A stretch of 64,000 bases of DNA from Saxidomus purpurata (taxonomy: Eukaryota; Mollusca; Bivalvia; Venerida; Veneridae): the NCBI GenBank assembly GCA_022818135.1, contig JAFMSR010000010.1:30442746-30506745 (forward strand), read 5' to 3'. This document shows positions 44,456 to 55,652 of the stretch, piece by piece; position 1 is the first letter of the stretch; every line of letters starts with the position of its first letter. The position numbers and the translations under genes were made by a program. The notes under the pieces were generated by a model, which was not told the origin of the DNA, ran no database searches, and saw nothing but the letters and a program-made list of their open reading frames with translations.

Positions 44456-45400
44456 CTCATAATAATATGTTACCATTGCAAACTACTATAAATGATACAT
44501 ATAATGAAAAATGCAGTCATGTCATATATCATTTTGAAGGAGACAGAATAAAGTTTTTTGTGGTGTAGAAAATACGCGAAAATGTTGACGTCACGACGTC
44601 GTCTAAACATGTCGTTTTCCCAAGATGGCACTGTCCACGGAGCAGCGCACAGAAGTTGTTAAACTGTATTATAAGAGTTCTTCACCAATTACAGTGATCA
44701 GACCAATGCAGAAATTGTAGCCCGATCATGAGAAACTCAGTAAGATGCATGTGCACAGAATTGTCAAAACGTTTGAGCACTCAGGATCAATTATGGTTCG
44801 ACGCCGTAGCTGTGTCGGCCGGCCAAAACCAGTCAGGAATTCAGAGAGTATCGAACTGAGAACAGTAATTCCCGGAAACTCCACAAAGGTCTGTACTTAG
44901 AGTGTTAGGTGACATTACTAACAATGCTAGTGGTTTCAGCAAGATGGTCTACTCTGCATACTTCAAGTGAGGTACTCCCGTGGCTTGAGAGAAGGTCCGG
45001 TACAAACTTTATTTCTTACAGGACAGATACAGTACGCCCCCACACCCAATCTGAGTCCGTTGGACTTTTTCCTTTGGGGATATCTCAAAGACAGAGTGTA
45101 CAGCCCCGCCCCGGCATCTCTAGAAGACTTGAAAACATCCATCAAGCGAAAAATAAGAAATATTTCAACGGACACCTGCAAATCTGTGATTCAACAAAAA
45201 GGACGTCATCTGGAACACATTTTGTAAAACTGACATTTTTTTAGGAAACTTGTATAAAGGTATATGTTTAAGATAATCTTCTGATGTCATATATCAAATA
45301 AAACTTTATTCTGTCTACTATCACATTGTTACGTTTGTTTAAGCGTGTTTTACATTGGTAAAGAAATATAAAGCACCAAAATGGTAACAGATATTATGAT
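44456..45400 (+). mobile_element. Mariner-like DNA transposon, internally deleted
   Basis: Outer inverted ends: CATAATAATATGTTACCATT (44,458) pairs imperfectly with AATGGTAACAGATATTATG (45,380-45,398). An inner pair AGACAGAATAAAGTTT (44,541-44,556) matches AAACTTTATTCTGTCT (45,301-45,316) exactly. It contains a broken transposase. It is inserted in the long-unit repeat array; the ~38-bp direct repeat seen at 44,275 and 45,400 is array periodicity. Confidence 0.75.
44625..45227 (+). pseudogene. Mariner-type transposase remnant
   Basis: The first ~100 codons from ATG at 44,625 read like the helix-turn-helix N-terminus of IS630-Tc1-mariner transposases of the DUF4817-like class (MALSTEQRTEVVKLYY, then HRIVKTFEHSGSI and RRSCVGRPK). 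After about 44,925 the sequence jumps to the catalytic C-terminus: WFQQDG, and LSPLDFFLWGYLKDRVYSPA near 45,048-45,107, ending HLEHIL with TAA at 45,227. The middle third of the gene is missing and stops are present, so it is non-functional. Confidence 0.82.
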
Positions 45401-48138
45401 GAAAAGAAAAGTTTTATACCCATTTTGAAATGCAGATGCTCTATCAGCCCCGGAAGTCTTGGCTAATGCGAAATTGGCAACCCTTGCCGAAGAATATAAC
45501 ATGCTCAGTAAGGAGCAGAGAGTGTCTATTTAATAGATACCTAGGTATAAACTGGTTTTCATGGTTCTGTGATGTCGGACCAATTGACAAAACCAGGAGC
45601 TAGAGAGGACCAGCCAATCAGCAGAGTCACTTATGAAGAAAAGTACACGATGGATAAGACTCCTACAAGAGCGAAGACACATAAAGGTACTACCATTTGC
45701 TAGACAGATGGGAAAAGAGTTATTCAAATCGGGCTTCAGCAGAACACAACAGGCTCAATGCACATAAAAATATGCATGAAAAAATTTAAGCTGTCCTCAA
45801 TTTCAAACTGTTGAAGAAGTTCGACATATTTTACAAAAAGTAATTAATACTGTATTAATGATTATATCAGCATCAATTGCATTCAAAACAAACTTAAATG
45901 TTACAGGCTACCCAGTTAGGCCAGACAAAAGAATAAACTCATGCAGAAAAACTTCTTGGAATACAAATTCATAGCAGTCTTAAATAGAAAATGTATGCTA
46001 AAAAGTGATACTTGACAAATTACAAAATGGACAAATCAATCACACGTCTTAGGCTGGGCGCAAACTTACTACCAACCAGCTCGGGTTGGTACATACTTTG
46101 GGTTGACCAGGTTTGCATCTAGTGCATTGTAAAATGTAACACCCCTCACTGGCTATTTGACTGCATAGCTTTCACCACACAGAGACTAAAATTCAAGCCA
46201 GAAATGGATAAGCTTGGACTTGCATGGTTTCACTATTAATGATTATTCTCAGTCTAAGAAAAGCCCTAAGTTAATGTGTATAAAGGTTGTTGGAGAATAA
46301 CATAGTAGACTGTCAAATGACTGATAAAATTAGTTATCTAATTTACTCCAGTTGCTATCAGACCCCATCCTGTAGGTCACTAGTCAAAATCCTAAACAAT
46401 TTTTGTATAAATGCAATTTTTTATATTCAATAAGTACTTAGTATTTTAATTGTAGTAGTAAACATGCTGTTTCACTGGTTAGTGGGTGTTGATTTAAATT
46501 GGCAACCCAAAACATAAAAATTCAATCTTGTTATTATTTAGCAAATCATAGTCTGCACATAACAGAAATTAGCAGGGAGTGACGGGTGACATGTTGGTAG
46601 GGGTTGCCCAACCACTGTACCTGTTACATGCCTGTTTCAGTTATAAAATACTGTAACTGTAATTTATATCTTATGTATAATTTAATACTGTATGGCACCA
46701 TATAATAATTATAATTAAACAAAATTTCACTGGCTATTATCTGTAATATGTTGGGGACGGAGGGGGTAGGGGGGCGGGTTCAGGATAAATGTAAGCTGGT
46801 TTCTGCTTACAAACCTACTTGTACTACCTCCAATTGAATGAAACATCAACCCTTTTATCATGATCAGTAAGTAGATCCTTGCAGGTCTGGACTGGCCACT
46901 GGCCATACAGATGCTACATCTGATCACCTGCATCTTTCTTACCAGTTTAACTACAACAGACTCTTATACTCTCTTACTTCTGAAGGAGGCACATAGAAAA
47001 AATTGATTTTAATCAAGTTGTATACCTTGAAATAGGTTTTATTAGATTTGTAATATATATCAGTCTTGTGAGAACCCTCACACTTGATTAGTAATTGTAT
47101 TTTAGTATTACAAGTAGTTCTTTTACTGAAGATCCTAATTAAATTAAGTAGTAAGTTCTGCAAAGAGCTCATTATTTAAGTATACAATAGTATAATATCA
47201 CTAAAAGAGTACCATAATCATGTTGTATAAAATGAATAAAACATTTAGAAAAATAAGATTTCTTTTAAGGCTAAGATGGCAAAATTGTGCTTGTGTGGAC
47301 TTCCCGTAAAGCCAGTGATACCGGCTAACACCTATTTTTTTGTAGTTTTATTTTTGAACACCTCTATATTAATTGTGTGTAGTTTGTAATCTTATTCTTA
47401 ATAGCTTAATAAAGAAAATAATATGAAAATCACATCTATTACTAAGTCACAATTTACTCTGGTCTCAGTAGACCGGTTGTATAGTTATGTAGTCATATAG
47501 TACTTCTGACACTGATCTCCTCTGGTTAGTTTCATAAATTGAATCCATTTTAGAAATCCTTCAAAGGGCCTTTTTTCCTGTAAGTGTGGCAGAGGTGGTG
47601 CTTGATCTCTGTCCGGTTTATTAAATTTGTTCCTCATCTCTGATAGTTTCTTTAAATGCCTAGCTTACATCAATTTGAACAAATATAGATCTTTTAAGTT
47701 CTTTCTACATATCTAAATTCCAAAATAACTAAAAAAATACATGAGTACCATCATTGCTGAGCTGTATTCTGCAGTCTCATAGTTATTGAGGTTTTAGAAA
47801 CATGTGAGGTTACACCCCCCTTTATAAATAGTGTTGCTTAGCTCTTTCATATTGTTGTCAGTCTTCCATCAATTTATTTGCTAATGCTACATGTGTATTC
47901 CAGGAACAATTTTTCCAAATGATCTACTACATGTATAGTATAAAAGTAAAAGGTAAAGTGTTTGTTTATTAAAGTGTTACCCCTATTTAAAGGGCCAGCC
48001 ATTTCATGACTTATGAGAGACTTTTTGAGCACATGTACCTCCCCAATACTACCCTTTAATGCCAGGCACCAGGCAGGTAGGCATACGGTAACCATTATTT
48101 AACTAGCTGGCGGCTCACCAACCAGCCATATCAGAACG
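45401..48138. other. Mostly intergenic; possible small coding remnant at 45,435-45,535
   Basis: At 45,437-45,535 a frame after a possible acceptor (TTGAAATGCAG) reads DALSAPEVLANAKLATLAEE and on to a TAA, with helix-like composition. Downstream (45,590-45,770) two overlapping frames have protein-like composition but no supporting start or splice signals. I see no domain. The remainder to 48,138 is AT-rich sequence without recognisable genes. Confidence 0.35.
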
Positions 48139-48213
48139 GACCCCTGGTGGGCTTCGAACCTTCAACCTCCCACTCCAAAGGCGGATGCCTAATTAAACCA
48201 CTAGACCAAGGGA
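48139..48213 (-). repeat. tRNA-derived repeat (SINE head)
   Basis: The minus strand reads CTTGGTCTAGTGGTTTAATT (box A-like) and GAAGGTTCGAAGCCCACC (box B-like), spaced as in tRNAs and similar in style to tRNA-Glu/Gly-derived SINEs. The acceptor stem TCCCTTGG / CCAGGGG pairs partly and no convincing anticodon arm forms. I call it a repeat rather than a tRNA gene. Confidence 0.55.
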
Positions 48214-49644
48214 GACAGTATATGTACATGTATTACCACCTCATAATATCATCAGAGTTATGTACATGTACATAGGATATGCAAACAAAATCTAAATGCT
48301 ATAATCTCATAGCCTTTATACTGATGAAACTACTTATGTAAAAAATGCCATCAGATTAATTAGATATTGGAATGTACATCATTTTTCTGCCCAGTAATTA
48401 ACCATCCATTGATGTTCATTGTATCTTCTTCATCATCAGTATGTCAAATAAACATATAATTCCATATAAGATTATATGTTTCATGTATACATACATGTAT
48501 ATGTTAACACCATATATGGCATTTTGAGACTGTATAATCTAGGCTGTGAGGTGTGTCTTCTCCAGGGTTCTAATTGAATCTGCTATCCACCACTGGTTGC
48601 AGAGTTGTGTCATGCAATTGGACCATTCCATTATTCTACAGAGGGTCCAAAATAATTTTGCAAATGATTTTTAATCTGTTTTTTGGTTCATTTCCTAGAA
48701 AGTTTTACAAATTTTATCCCAAAATGGGTTACTTTAAATTTATTACTACCCCAATATGTATTACTAAAACCACCTCGACAGGGGTTCTGAATCTAAAAGA
48801 ATGGTAGCAGGGACATAAAGTATATGAAACTGCGTGCCAAGAATTAAACTACATTGAAATAAAGATTAAGTTTAATAACCCTCTTCACTCTAGAAAATAT
48901 CACTGTTTCCTAGAGGTTCATTTTTTCTATGTGTTTTTATATACCCCACCTATAGAATAGGCCCACTTAAACACAATATGAAGTAACATGATATAAAACT
49001 TTACATAGAATTAATCACCATAGTCCACAGTACATAAATACTGCATCGCGCTTTAATTATCTTCTCTCCTCTAAGAATAATCTTAGATTTCTAGAGGGAC
49101 AATTTTCACTTTCGGGCTACCGGAAAAACCTAAATATTGTTCAAAACTTTTTTCTGTTAAAACATTGGTCAAAATTAGGGGCTGTATAATCATCACAACT
49201 ATAAATACTACAAAATAACATTAAAAACCCCGTTCCAAATGCTTGATTTATTCGAAAACGCCATTTCAAGCTTTCCGTTTCTTCAATGTCAATTTATCCC
49301 ACCCACTTGACACCCATCAACATATCTATTCAAGGTTCCAGTATAAAATTATTATACTTGAACACGGTCCTAAAAAGTGTCTTTAATGTAGAATTTATTT
49401 AACGAAAAGTGTAGATGGCAACTAACTTTAATTACGCCCATTTTCTCGCACATCGGGATCAATTTCCTGCCAAAGTCACTCCGACAGGTGTTCAAATTTG
49501 ACACATACTGTGATATGAAAACTGTGGATCTTTGACACTTATCGATGTCATTTTTTATTGTTAAGGTATGAAACTTCTAATTGATCTTATTCTTTCGGTC
49601 TGATTAAACGGTGTAGGTCTAGATAAAATGTGAAATCTCAAAGT
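48214..49644. other. Intergenic, nothing recognised
   Basis: No coding region, RNA gene or clear repeat could be supported. Confidence 0.45.
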
Positions 49645-49812
49645 GATCGTATAACGTGTATAATCCGTTTATCATGTAGCGTGCGCTTCGTATATCGTGT
49701 ATATTGTGTATCGTTCTGAATCGCTCATCGTGTATTTACCGAACGTGCAACGTGCGTCTAACGTGCGTGTATCATGCGTACATCGTGCGTGTAGCGTGCA
49801 CTCCGTGTGACA
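49645..49812. repeat. CGTG-rich cryptically simple tract
   Basis: Roughly 170 bp built from irregular repeats of CGTGTA, CGTGCG, ATCGTGT and similar hexamers (ATCGTGCGTGTAGCGTGCAC is typical). The spacing is not strict. It is rich in CpG compared with its surroundings. Confidence 0.7.
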
Positions 49813-50229
49813 ACTGTTACGTTCCGACTACTGTACCAATGTTTGACCATTGTTGAATCTTTTTCATAAAGTTTCGTAAATATGTGCATATATAATAGAG
49901 TCCTACATGAAAGATTGGGTCCACCAAAAATGTAGCCTGTGTAAATAAAGACTTTAGTATTATTATCACCGAAATGCTCGTGTGGTCTTTCAGCAGAGCA
50001 TTTACGCCATACTGTATGACCAGTCAAAAACACTGTACCACCCTGCAAAATATGTTGTGTGGCAGGAAGGAGCTTAAAGTAACAGCTTCCATAATCGCTG
50101 TGACCGGACTAAAGATGTGGACAGTTAACGTGGAGAGAGATGGTTTACACAACTTAAAACTTCTATATCATTGTGGATACTGCTGCATATGAGAAATGGA
50201 TATTTATTCCAGTTTAATATTGGGAACCA
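49813..50229. other. Intergenic, nothing recognised
   Basis: Short open frames on both strands lack domains or splice support. Confidence 0.4.
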
Positions 50230-50971
50230 AACTCGTTGTCTCAAGTATATTTAACTGCGCATGTGACATTACACAAATTTCATGTTTATGTTTAATTATC
50301 TCCCTTTTCCATAGTTTAACTGATTTGTTCACGAGTAAACCGAATATTTAGATCAATTACAGAACATGTTTCTAACAAACTGTCTTCAGTGAAAGATTTT
50401 CTCATGCGGAAATGATGTAACATATATACATGTACATGCCTTTATACTATTTTTGACATTGTTGTTTTTGACATTGTTGTGTCAATTTTAGTAACCATAT
50501 AAACATTAATTATTGCTATATTGAAATGCATAGTGATTTAGTTCTAATGGGTATAAAACTGTTCTCTTTATATTTACACAACTGAACGATGATAGTGTCT
50601 ATCATTAAAATGATCGAATAAAAGAAGTAAAATTTCACAAAAATCTGTATCTTTTAGTGTTTGAATTATCTCCCTTTTTCTAGTTATACAGAGGTTTTCA
50701 TCTTTAAATTGAATAAAAGAATCTTATTTGATTAACTTAACATTATTCACACACATGTATCTTGGAAATTGTTCTTCGGTGAAATATTTCTTGATGCTGC
50801 ATTGATCTACCATATATATTTTACAAATTTTTCAACAATTGTGTGACCATCATGGCAACAAGCTAGAATGTCGACTGTAAGGCGTATGTAAAATTACACC
50901 AAAAATGTTACTTTTGTGTTGAATTATCTCCCTTTTTCTAGTAGAAAGGTTTTTTTGCTCTTAAACTAAAT
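50230..50971 (-). repeat. Long-unit repeat array, inverse orientation
   Basis: At least two units, each with a variant of AATTATCTCCCTTTTTCTAG (50,296, 50,668 and 50,926), GATAGTGTCTATCATTAAAA and GTATAAAACTGTTCT-type blocks. This is the complement of the array at 34,540-45,440. It is interrupted by the TIR element at 50,972 and resumes at 52,576. Confidence 0.7.
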
Positions 50972-51172
50972 CAGGGTCCGTATATTTTGACAATAATATT
51001 GCATATTCAAAGGGTGCTCCATAAGACTCTATCAACTAAATACCTGCAGACTGATCATGATCTGCACCGGTTTCAAAGGCTGAATGACCAGTGTGCACAC
51101 AAGGACAACTGTGTTTCTTTTACAACCAAAATATGATAAAATGAAAATATAGACGTAGTAGGTTTAAGATAA

Positions 51173-51178
51173 TTTATT
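51173..51178 (-). terminator. Poly(A) signal AATAAA for the exon at 51,267-51,487
   Basis: The minus strand reads CATAATAAATTATC about 90 bases after the stop codon, a usual distance for a short 3' untranslated region. Confidence 0.5.
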
Positions 51179-51266
51179 ATGTCTCATTAAAATCAAATAC
51201 ACGTGTATACACTAATACATGTAGTAATAGAGAATCAACAATGTACAAAGAATTTAATGTTTCCTA

Positions 51267-51487
51267 TCAATCATGTTCTTGCTTTAGAATACTTAATTGT
51301 CTAACTCTTTCATTCAAAACAAATTCATCCAAGTCATCGTTCTCGGAGTACTTGTGAGGTTTGTCCAAGATCACAAAAAATTCATTTGCCATGCAACCAT
51401 CACTGTCCATCAATTCTTCCATCTGTTCATAAGCATCTTCGCGTTTGTCAATGAAAACACTCCTCATGAAATCATCAAAACCAGGAT
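51267..51487 (-). CDS. Coding terminal exon inside the TIR element; product unknown
   Basis: On the minus strand an acceptor CTTTTTTCCAG ends just above 51,487. The exon opens with two bases completing a codon, then encodes PGFDDFMRSVFIDKREDAYE and continues for a total of 73 residues to a TGA at 51,267-51,269. The product is acidic and hydrophilic, probably helical (AYEQMEELMDS, FVLNERVRQLSILKQEHD). I recognise no family. Codon-level composition and clean splice and poly(A) signals favour a real exon. Upstream, a weaker exon candidate (52,241-52,297; donor GATGG|GTATGT) reads IFVENLKRVTPLLKIIEDG, and a donor GAG|GTAAGT at 52,378 marks a possible first exon. These do not join in one frame without another exon, so the gene model is incomplete. 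Confidence 0.55.
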
Positions 51488-52379
51488 CTGGAAAAAAGTA
51501 ATTGATTTTAGAAAGAGAGTTGCGATAATGTATATATATGAAATGTTCACAAATACGTATTTATATACAATGTACATGCATGTAACATGGAAGAAAACTG
51601 TGAAATGTGGGACTGACAAAATTGCTTACAGTACATTTTATATGGAAAGTGAAAGTAAAAATACATAAAAAATGCAAGTATTTAACCGCTGATACTCCAG
51701 TATTTATGCAAATTCATACTAAATGGTTATGATAACTCGAAATTTTGACTTATTTCCTTTTCAAAGCAGTTGTTTTATTTAAAAAGATCGCAGACGTTCT
51801 TCGTGAATATGTGCAAACAAAAGGTATCATCGTCACCTAAATATACCGCCATTTTGAAAAATTTGTCAATATGCTATTTTATGCTATTTTAAAACATTGA
51901 TATTAAAATAACTATTCAGTCTCACGCTGAATGTGTAAGTTTGCACATCAAGTCAACTTCTATACTTTTGAAAGCAATCAACATTTTGAATATATCGTTA
52001 CGATCAATGAGAATGTGTGCAAACAAATTTCACGTGTAAAAAGATCATCGTCACCTAAATAAGCCTCATTTTGGACATTTTGTAAACAACACCAATTTCA
52101 ATCGCTCAGAAAAGGTTTTTTCCAAAAATAAACTCCATTATTTTTTTTAAACACATCAAATCAAACTTTAAACTATCCAAAACATCTGATAAATTAGGAA
52201 AGTACTCAAACCGCAACAAGTTTACATTTACAGAACATACCCATCTTCAATGATTTTTAACAATGGCGTCACCCGCTTCAAATTCTCCACAAAAATGCTC
52301 CATTTTTAACAGCTTATTATGACCATTCGGTCACAAAAAAACAATAAATAAAGATGAAAATTTTAAAAACGACACTTAC

Positions 52380-52560
52380 CTCATATTTCAGTATCACAAC
52401 GATGTAAAAACTCGTACAAATAATACAATATTATAAAGATTTTGTTCCTACGAATTCACGTTAGATTTTTTCGCTAATACGAGGAAGCGGAAGTGACGGC
52501 CAATAGGTCACGTGACCCGGGACATCTTATTTCCCGTAATCGGCCGTTTCATAACCCTGT
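52380..52560 (-). promoter_or_regulatory. Promoter-like block and putative first exon
   Basis: Within ~35 bp lie an ETS-type double site (GAGGAAGCGGAAGTG, 52,481-52,495), a CCAAT box (52,500-52,504) and a palindromic E-box GTCACGTGAC (52,507-52,516). The block is GC-richer than its surroundings, immediately inside the right inverted repeat. ETS + CCAAT + E-box is the common make-up of TATA-less housekeeping promoters. About 100 bp downstream on the minus strand is a consensus donor (ATATGAG|GTAAGTG, exon edge 52,380). Confidence 0.55.
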
Positions 52561-52582
52561 AATATACGGACCCTGACTAAAT

Positions 52583-52860
52583 AGTAAGGGTATTATTTTC
52601 TTAAATTAACGTTTGACGAACATACATATCACAAATGACTTTTCAGTTCAAGTTTTCTCCATGCTGAAATGATATTCCATATATACGCATAATTTTCAAC
52701 AATTTGGCGGCCATCTTGGAGGCCATTTTGAATAGCAACAATGTACCACAGCTTTGGGAACTGAAACATCCGGTTTTAAAATCTAGAGACTCTAACATAC
52801 ATTTTGATATATAAAACCCTTTGTTCACAGACTTAGACCGATTCATCCCTTAATAAGCAT
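52583..52860 (-). repeat. Long-unit repeat array, inverse orientation, continued
   Basis: Complementary to ~34,610-34,850, including GGCGGCCATCTTGGAGGCCA and ATATAAAACCCTTTGTT. It continues the array broken at 50,971. Confidence 0.75.
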
Positions 52861-53459
52861 AATAGATACTAGAGTACTAGAATAGGTCGGTTTGCAGCAC
52901 TATTGTGTTTTTGTACCGATATATGACCGACAGATATAAATTACTTTAATATGGCTTACCACGTGCATGACATGGAAACCGAAGATAAGTATACATAATA
53001 AATCGACCGTAAAATTATTCTTATAGAGATCTGAAGGATAAGGTTAATTTGTCCGAGTAATATGTAAAAGTGTCATGATCAAGATTTTGAAATCGACTTG
53101 CAAAACTGTAGACACAGTCGAAATTTCATATGGCAGCTTCAAAAGCAAAACGTAGGTCAAAAGGTTCGTTCAAAAAAGTCGTTCCCAAGATATAGCTAAC
53201 TCCTTACCACGACATAGCTTGATTGGCTGACTAACTAGCTGACCTATTGTTAACCACAGGGAAGAGGTATAAATAAAATTGGTTTTGGAACACTTTACGA
53301 TGTATACTATATCATTTTAGTATGATTTATAAAGAGTACCATCTTGGCGTGACTTACTCGTGTATGGTCCGAACAAACGTATTAAAAACAGTACTGGCCA
53401 TTGCTGTTTTAGATAAGACGATTTCTTACTATGTAAGTCTATTGATTGAGTAATCCACA
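52861..53459. other. Intergenic, nothing recognised
   Basis: No supported gene, RNA or repeat. Confidence 0.4.
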
Positions 53460-54190
53460 GGGTTGAGTCAATAATCTTGGTAGAGGTTCACTAGACAATG
53501 CTACAAACCAAATATTTAAGCTCTAGCCCTCGTCCAAGAATACGTTTTAAAGTTTTTTCTATATAAAGTCTATTTACAAAAAGTGAGCCAAGGGACAGAG
53601 TCAATTTTTATCCTAGGGAATTGATTTGAACAATATTGCTGGGAGTCCACTACACAAAAGTTCACACAAAATATCTATGCTCAAGGGCTTGTGGTTTTAA
53701 ACATGACGATTTAAAAAAAAATTCTTAATAGATCTATGTAAGACAAGTGACTCAAGGATGGGGTCAATTCTAATCTTTGGAACATGATTTGAACAATCTT
53801 GGTAAAGGGCTGCTAGACAATGCTACAAATCAAATATCTTAGCTCTATGTTTTGCGGTTATAATTAAGAAAATTGTTTATGCTTTTTCTATAGACACCTT
53901 AGTAAAACCCAAAGGGCGAATTCTATTTGATCATAGGGGCATAATTTGCACAAATTTGATTGAAGTTTACTTGACACTGCTACACACAAAATAGCTAAGC
54001 TATGGGTGTTGTGGTTATAGAAAAGGAGATTTTAATTTTTTTCTCATTTTTTGCCGTAGCAACCAGAGCATGAACTGGAATTTTTGAATAACTTTGATAG
54101 TGGACCACCAAAGGAACATCCTGTAAAGTATGACTGAATTTGGCCCAACAGTTTTAAAGGAGAATGTTGTTTTAAAGCAAAAGTTGACGA
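53460..54190 (+). repeat. Old copy of the ~165-bp-unit dispersed repeat
   Basis: Four diverged units with AATCTTGGTAGAGGTTCACTAGACAATGC-like blocks (the first ~20 bases at 53,474), TAAGCTCTAG and GGGTCAATT motifs, plus GCAACCAGAGCATG (cf. GCAACCAGAGTTCTG at 3,431). Same family and orientation as 2,838-3,590, but far more mutated. Confidence 0.7.
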
Positions 54191-54458
54191 CACTCGAGAA
54201 TCCTAAAAGTTCACTTCTGCACTCCGGTTCTTAGTCACTGCAATCGCTCTCAATGTCCAATATCAATGTGTAAAGTATCAATACATTTTGAGTTTTGCTC
54301 CATACAAACATATTACATAACAGTTTATACAGATTATCCAAACACGGGAAGCTAGAGATATATCTATGTCGCTGCATTTCTTCTAAATGCATGACTTCTT
54401 TCAATTTGCAGTGTATCAAGTCAACCCTTTACATGCTTTAAAAGCATTTTACACATAT

Positions 54459-54538
54459 GGGGGGAGGGGGGAAGAGGGGGGAGAGGGGGAAGAGGGGGCA
54501 GGGGGGAAGAGGGGGCAGGGGGGAAGAGGGGGCAGGGG
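54459..54538 (+). repeat. G-rich polypurine tandem repeat (17-bp units)
   Basis: GGGGGGAAGAGGGGGCA repeats about three times after a G/A-only stretch. The strand is almost pure purine over 80 bp and has many runs of four or more Gs. Confidence 0.9.
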
Positions 54539-54719
54539 TAACAAAAAGATGGGGCAAGTTTTAGAGTTATGTGTTTTTGTCACTGCACTTTATCTGAATG
54601 ACTTCTATCACAGCGTAAAGTATCATATCAATCACTATACTATTTTCGACTTATGCTCCAGGCAAGAAGAGAAGGAGTCATCAAAATGTTGTATAATTTC
54701 TTTTCTGACTCAATTCAAG

Positions 54720-54725
54720 TTTATT
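54720..54725 (-). terminator. Candidate poly(A) signal for the 54,941 exon
   Basis: TTTATT on the plus strand gives AATAAA on the minus strand, ~215 bases after the stop codon of the cysteine-rich exon. Confidence 0.35.
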
Positions 54726-54940
54726 GATTTTCGAAAAAAAAGACAAAAATTCGCCTTTGAACCTTTTCTACGTCCGATACTATTATTATAGCGTTGAGGG
54801 ATTATCTACAACAGTATGTTAAATACCAATTATGGAAAAGTGCAAAAGACTTTTAGGCTTTGTAAAATAAGGGTAAAATAAGGTGTTTTCAATGCGTGCT
54901 AGGACTGGTATTATACATAATACTAGTGACATGGAAATTG

Positions 54941-55080
54941 TTAAGAGATGTTAAACATACAGGGGCAGTCTTCCAAGCACTTTCCAGAAGGGTTCTTCGT
55001 ATCGGTGGAGCAAATGTAAGAACATTTGTAGCATCTTTCCCCGGTCCAGTACTCATCTGTGTCACAAATCAGTCGTGAGT
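54941..55080 (-). CDS. Cysteine-rich C-terminal exon of an extracellular protein (same gene as 55,653-56,225)
   Basis: The minus-strand acceptor TTTAACAG ends just above 55,080. The exon begins with two bases (AC), which complete the single G left by the preceding exon to give Asp, and runs 45 codons to TAA at 54,941-54,943. It encodes a short module with seven cysteines: ICDTDEYWTGERCYKC, YICSTDT, GKCLEDCPCMF. The spacing resembles small disulphide-rich or EGF-like domains of secreted invertebrate proteins but matches none that I can name. The exact phase match to the upstream exon supports the join. With no hydrophobic segment, this ending would give a secreted product. Confidence 0.7.
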
Positions 55081-55652
55081 CTGTTAAAAACAATTAAAAA
55101 TAAAATTATTCCGATTCAGTGTATTTCTCTTTACTGAAGCTCTGGCAACTGATTTAAAGAGTATGACCACATTCATAAAAATTCGGTCTAAGGTGCTGAA
55201 GAACAAATGTCTAACACATATGGCCAGTTTGTTTTCTTCTGTGGCAAAGAAATGTATCGTGCTCGTTTAGATGATTCGTCATTAAACAACTTCGCTTTAC
55301 TCAATATAGCCACTCAAAAATATACATATTTTCTTAATGTCTAGTATGCATTTATCTTATGAACTATTTTTACAATCTTAAATAAAGCGTCAAAAATTAA
55401 ATCCATTGATGCTTCACGTATACAATTGTACTTGAATACAATAAGTTATAATACTTATCTTACAACTTAAACATTACTTAAGAACTCCTCTTAACATATT
55501 TCTCATTAACACTTTAAGTTTCAAGAATAGGTACTTCAATCGGTGTTGACTTTTAAAAATCGCTAACTCTATTAAAAGCATCGGCCCGATTGAAGACATC
55601 AATTATACTAGCTCAATATCATATCGACAAACCAGGAGTATTCATGCATTAC

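Larger units (their letters stand above)
50972..52575 (-). mobile_element. 1.6-kb TIR element carrying a promoter-like block and spliced exon(s)
   Basis: CAGGGTCCGTATATT at 50,972-50,986 is the exact inverse of AATATACGGACCCTG at 52,561-52,575. Both sides are flanked by ACTAAAT (50,965-50,971 and 52,576-52,582), a 7-bp direct duplication. The repeat array left of it continues directly on its right, so this is an insertion. CAGGG ends suit hAT-type elements, although those normally duplicate 8 bp. Inside there is no transposase. Instead, on the minus strand, there is a promoter-like block, a donor site and a coding terminal exon with a poly(A) signal. It looks like a non-autonomous element that picked up a small host gene or gene piece. 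Confidence 0.72.

Noticed and set aside
44273..45438. ~38-bp direct repeats around the mariner-like element as its target duplication
   Set aside because: The left copy lies ~140 bp outside the inverted repeat; the repeat reflects the periodicity of the host array.
52241..52297. Firm call of a second coding exon for the gene inside the TIR element
   Set aside because: The reading IFVENLKRVTPLLKIIEDG is protein-like and the donor is good, but the acceptor lacks a pyrimidine tract and the frame does not join the terminal exon directly.
54896..55078. Plus-strand 60-residue open frame
   Set aside because: It overlaps the minus-strand cysteine-rich exon, which has a matching acceptor and phase and a coherent cysteine pattern.
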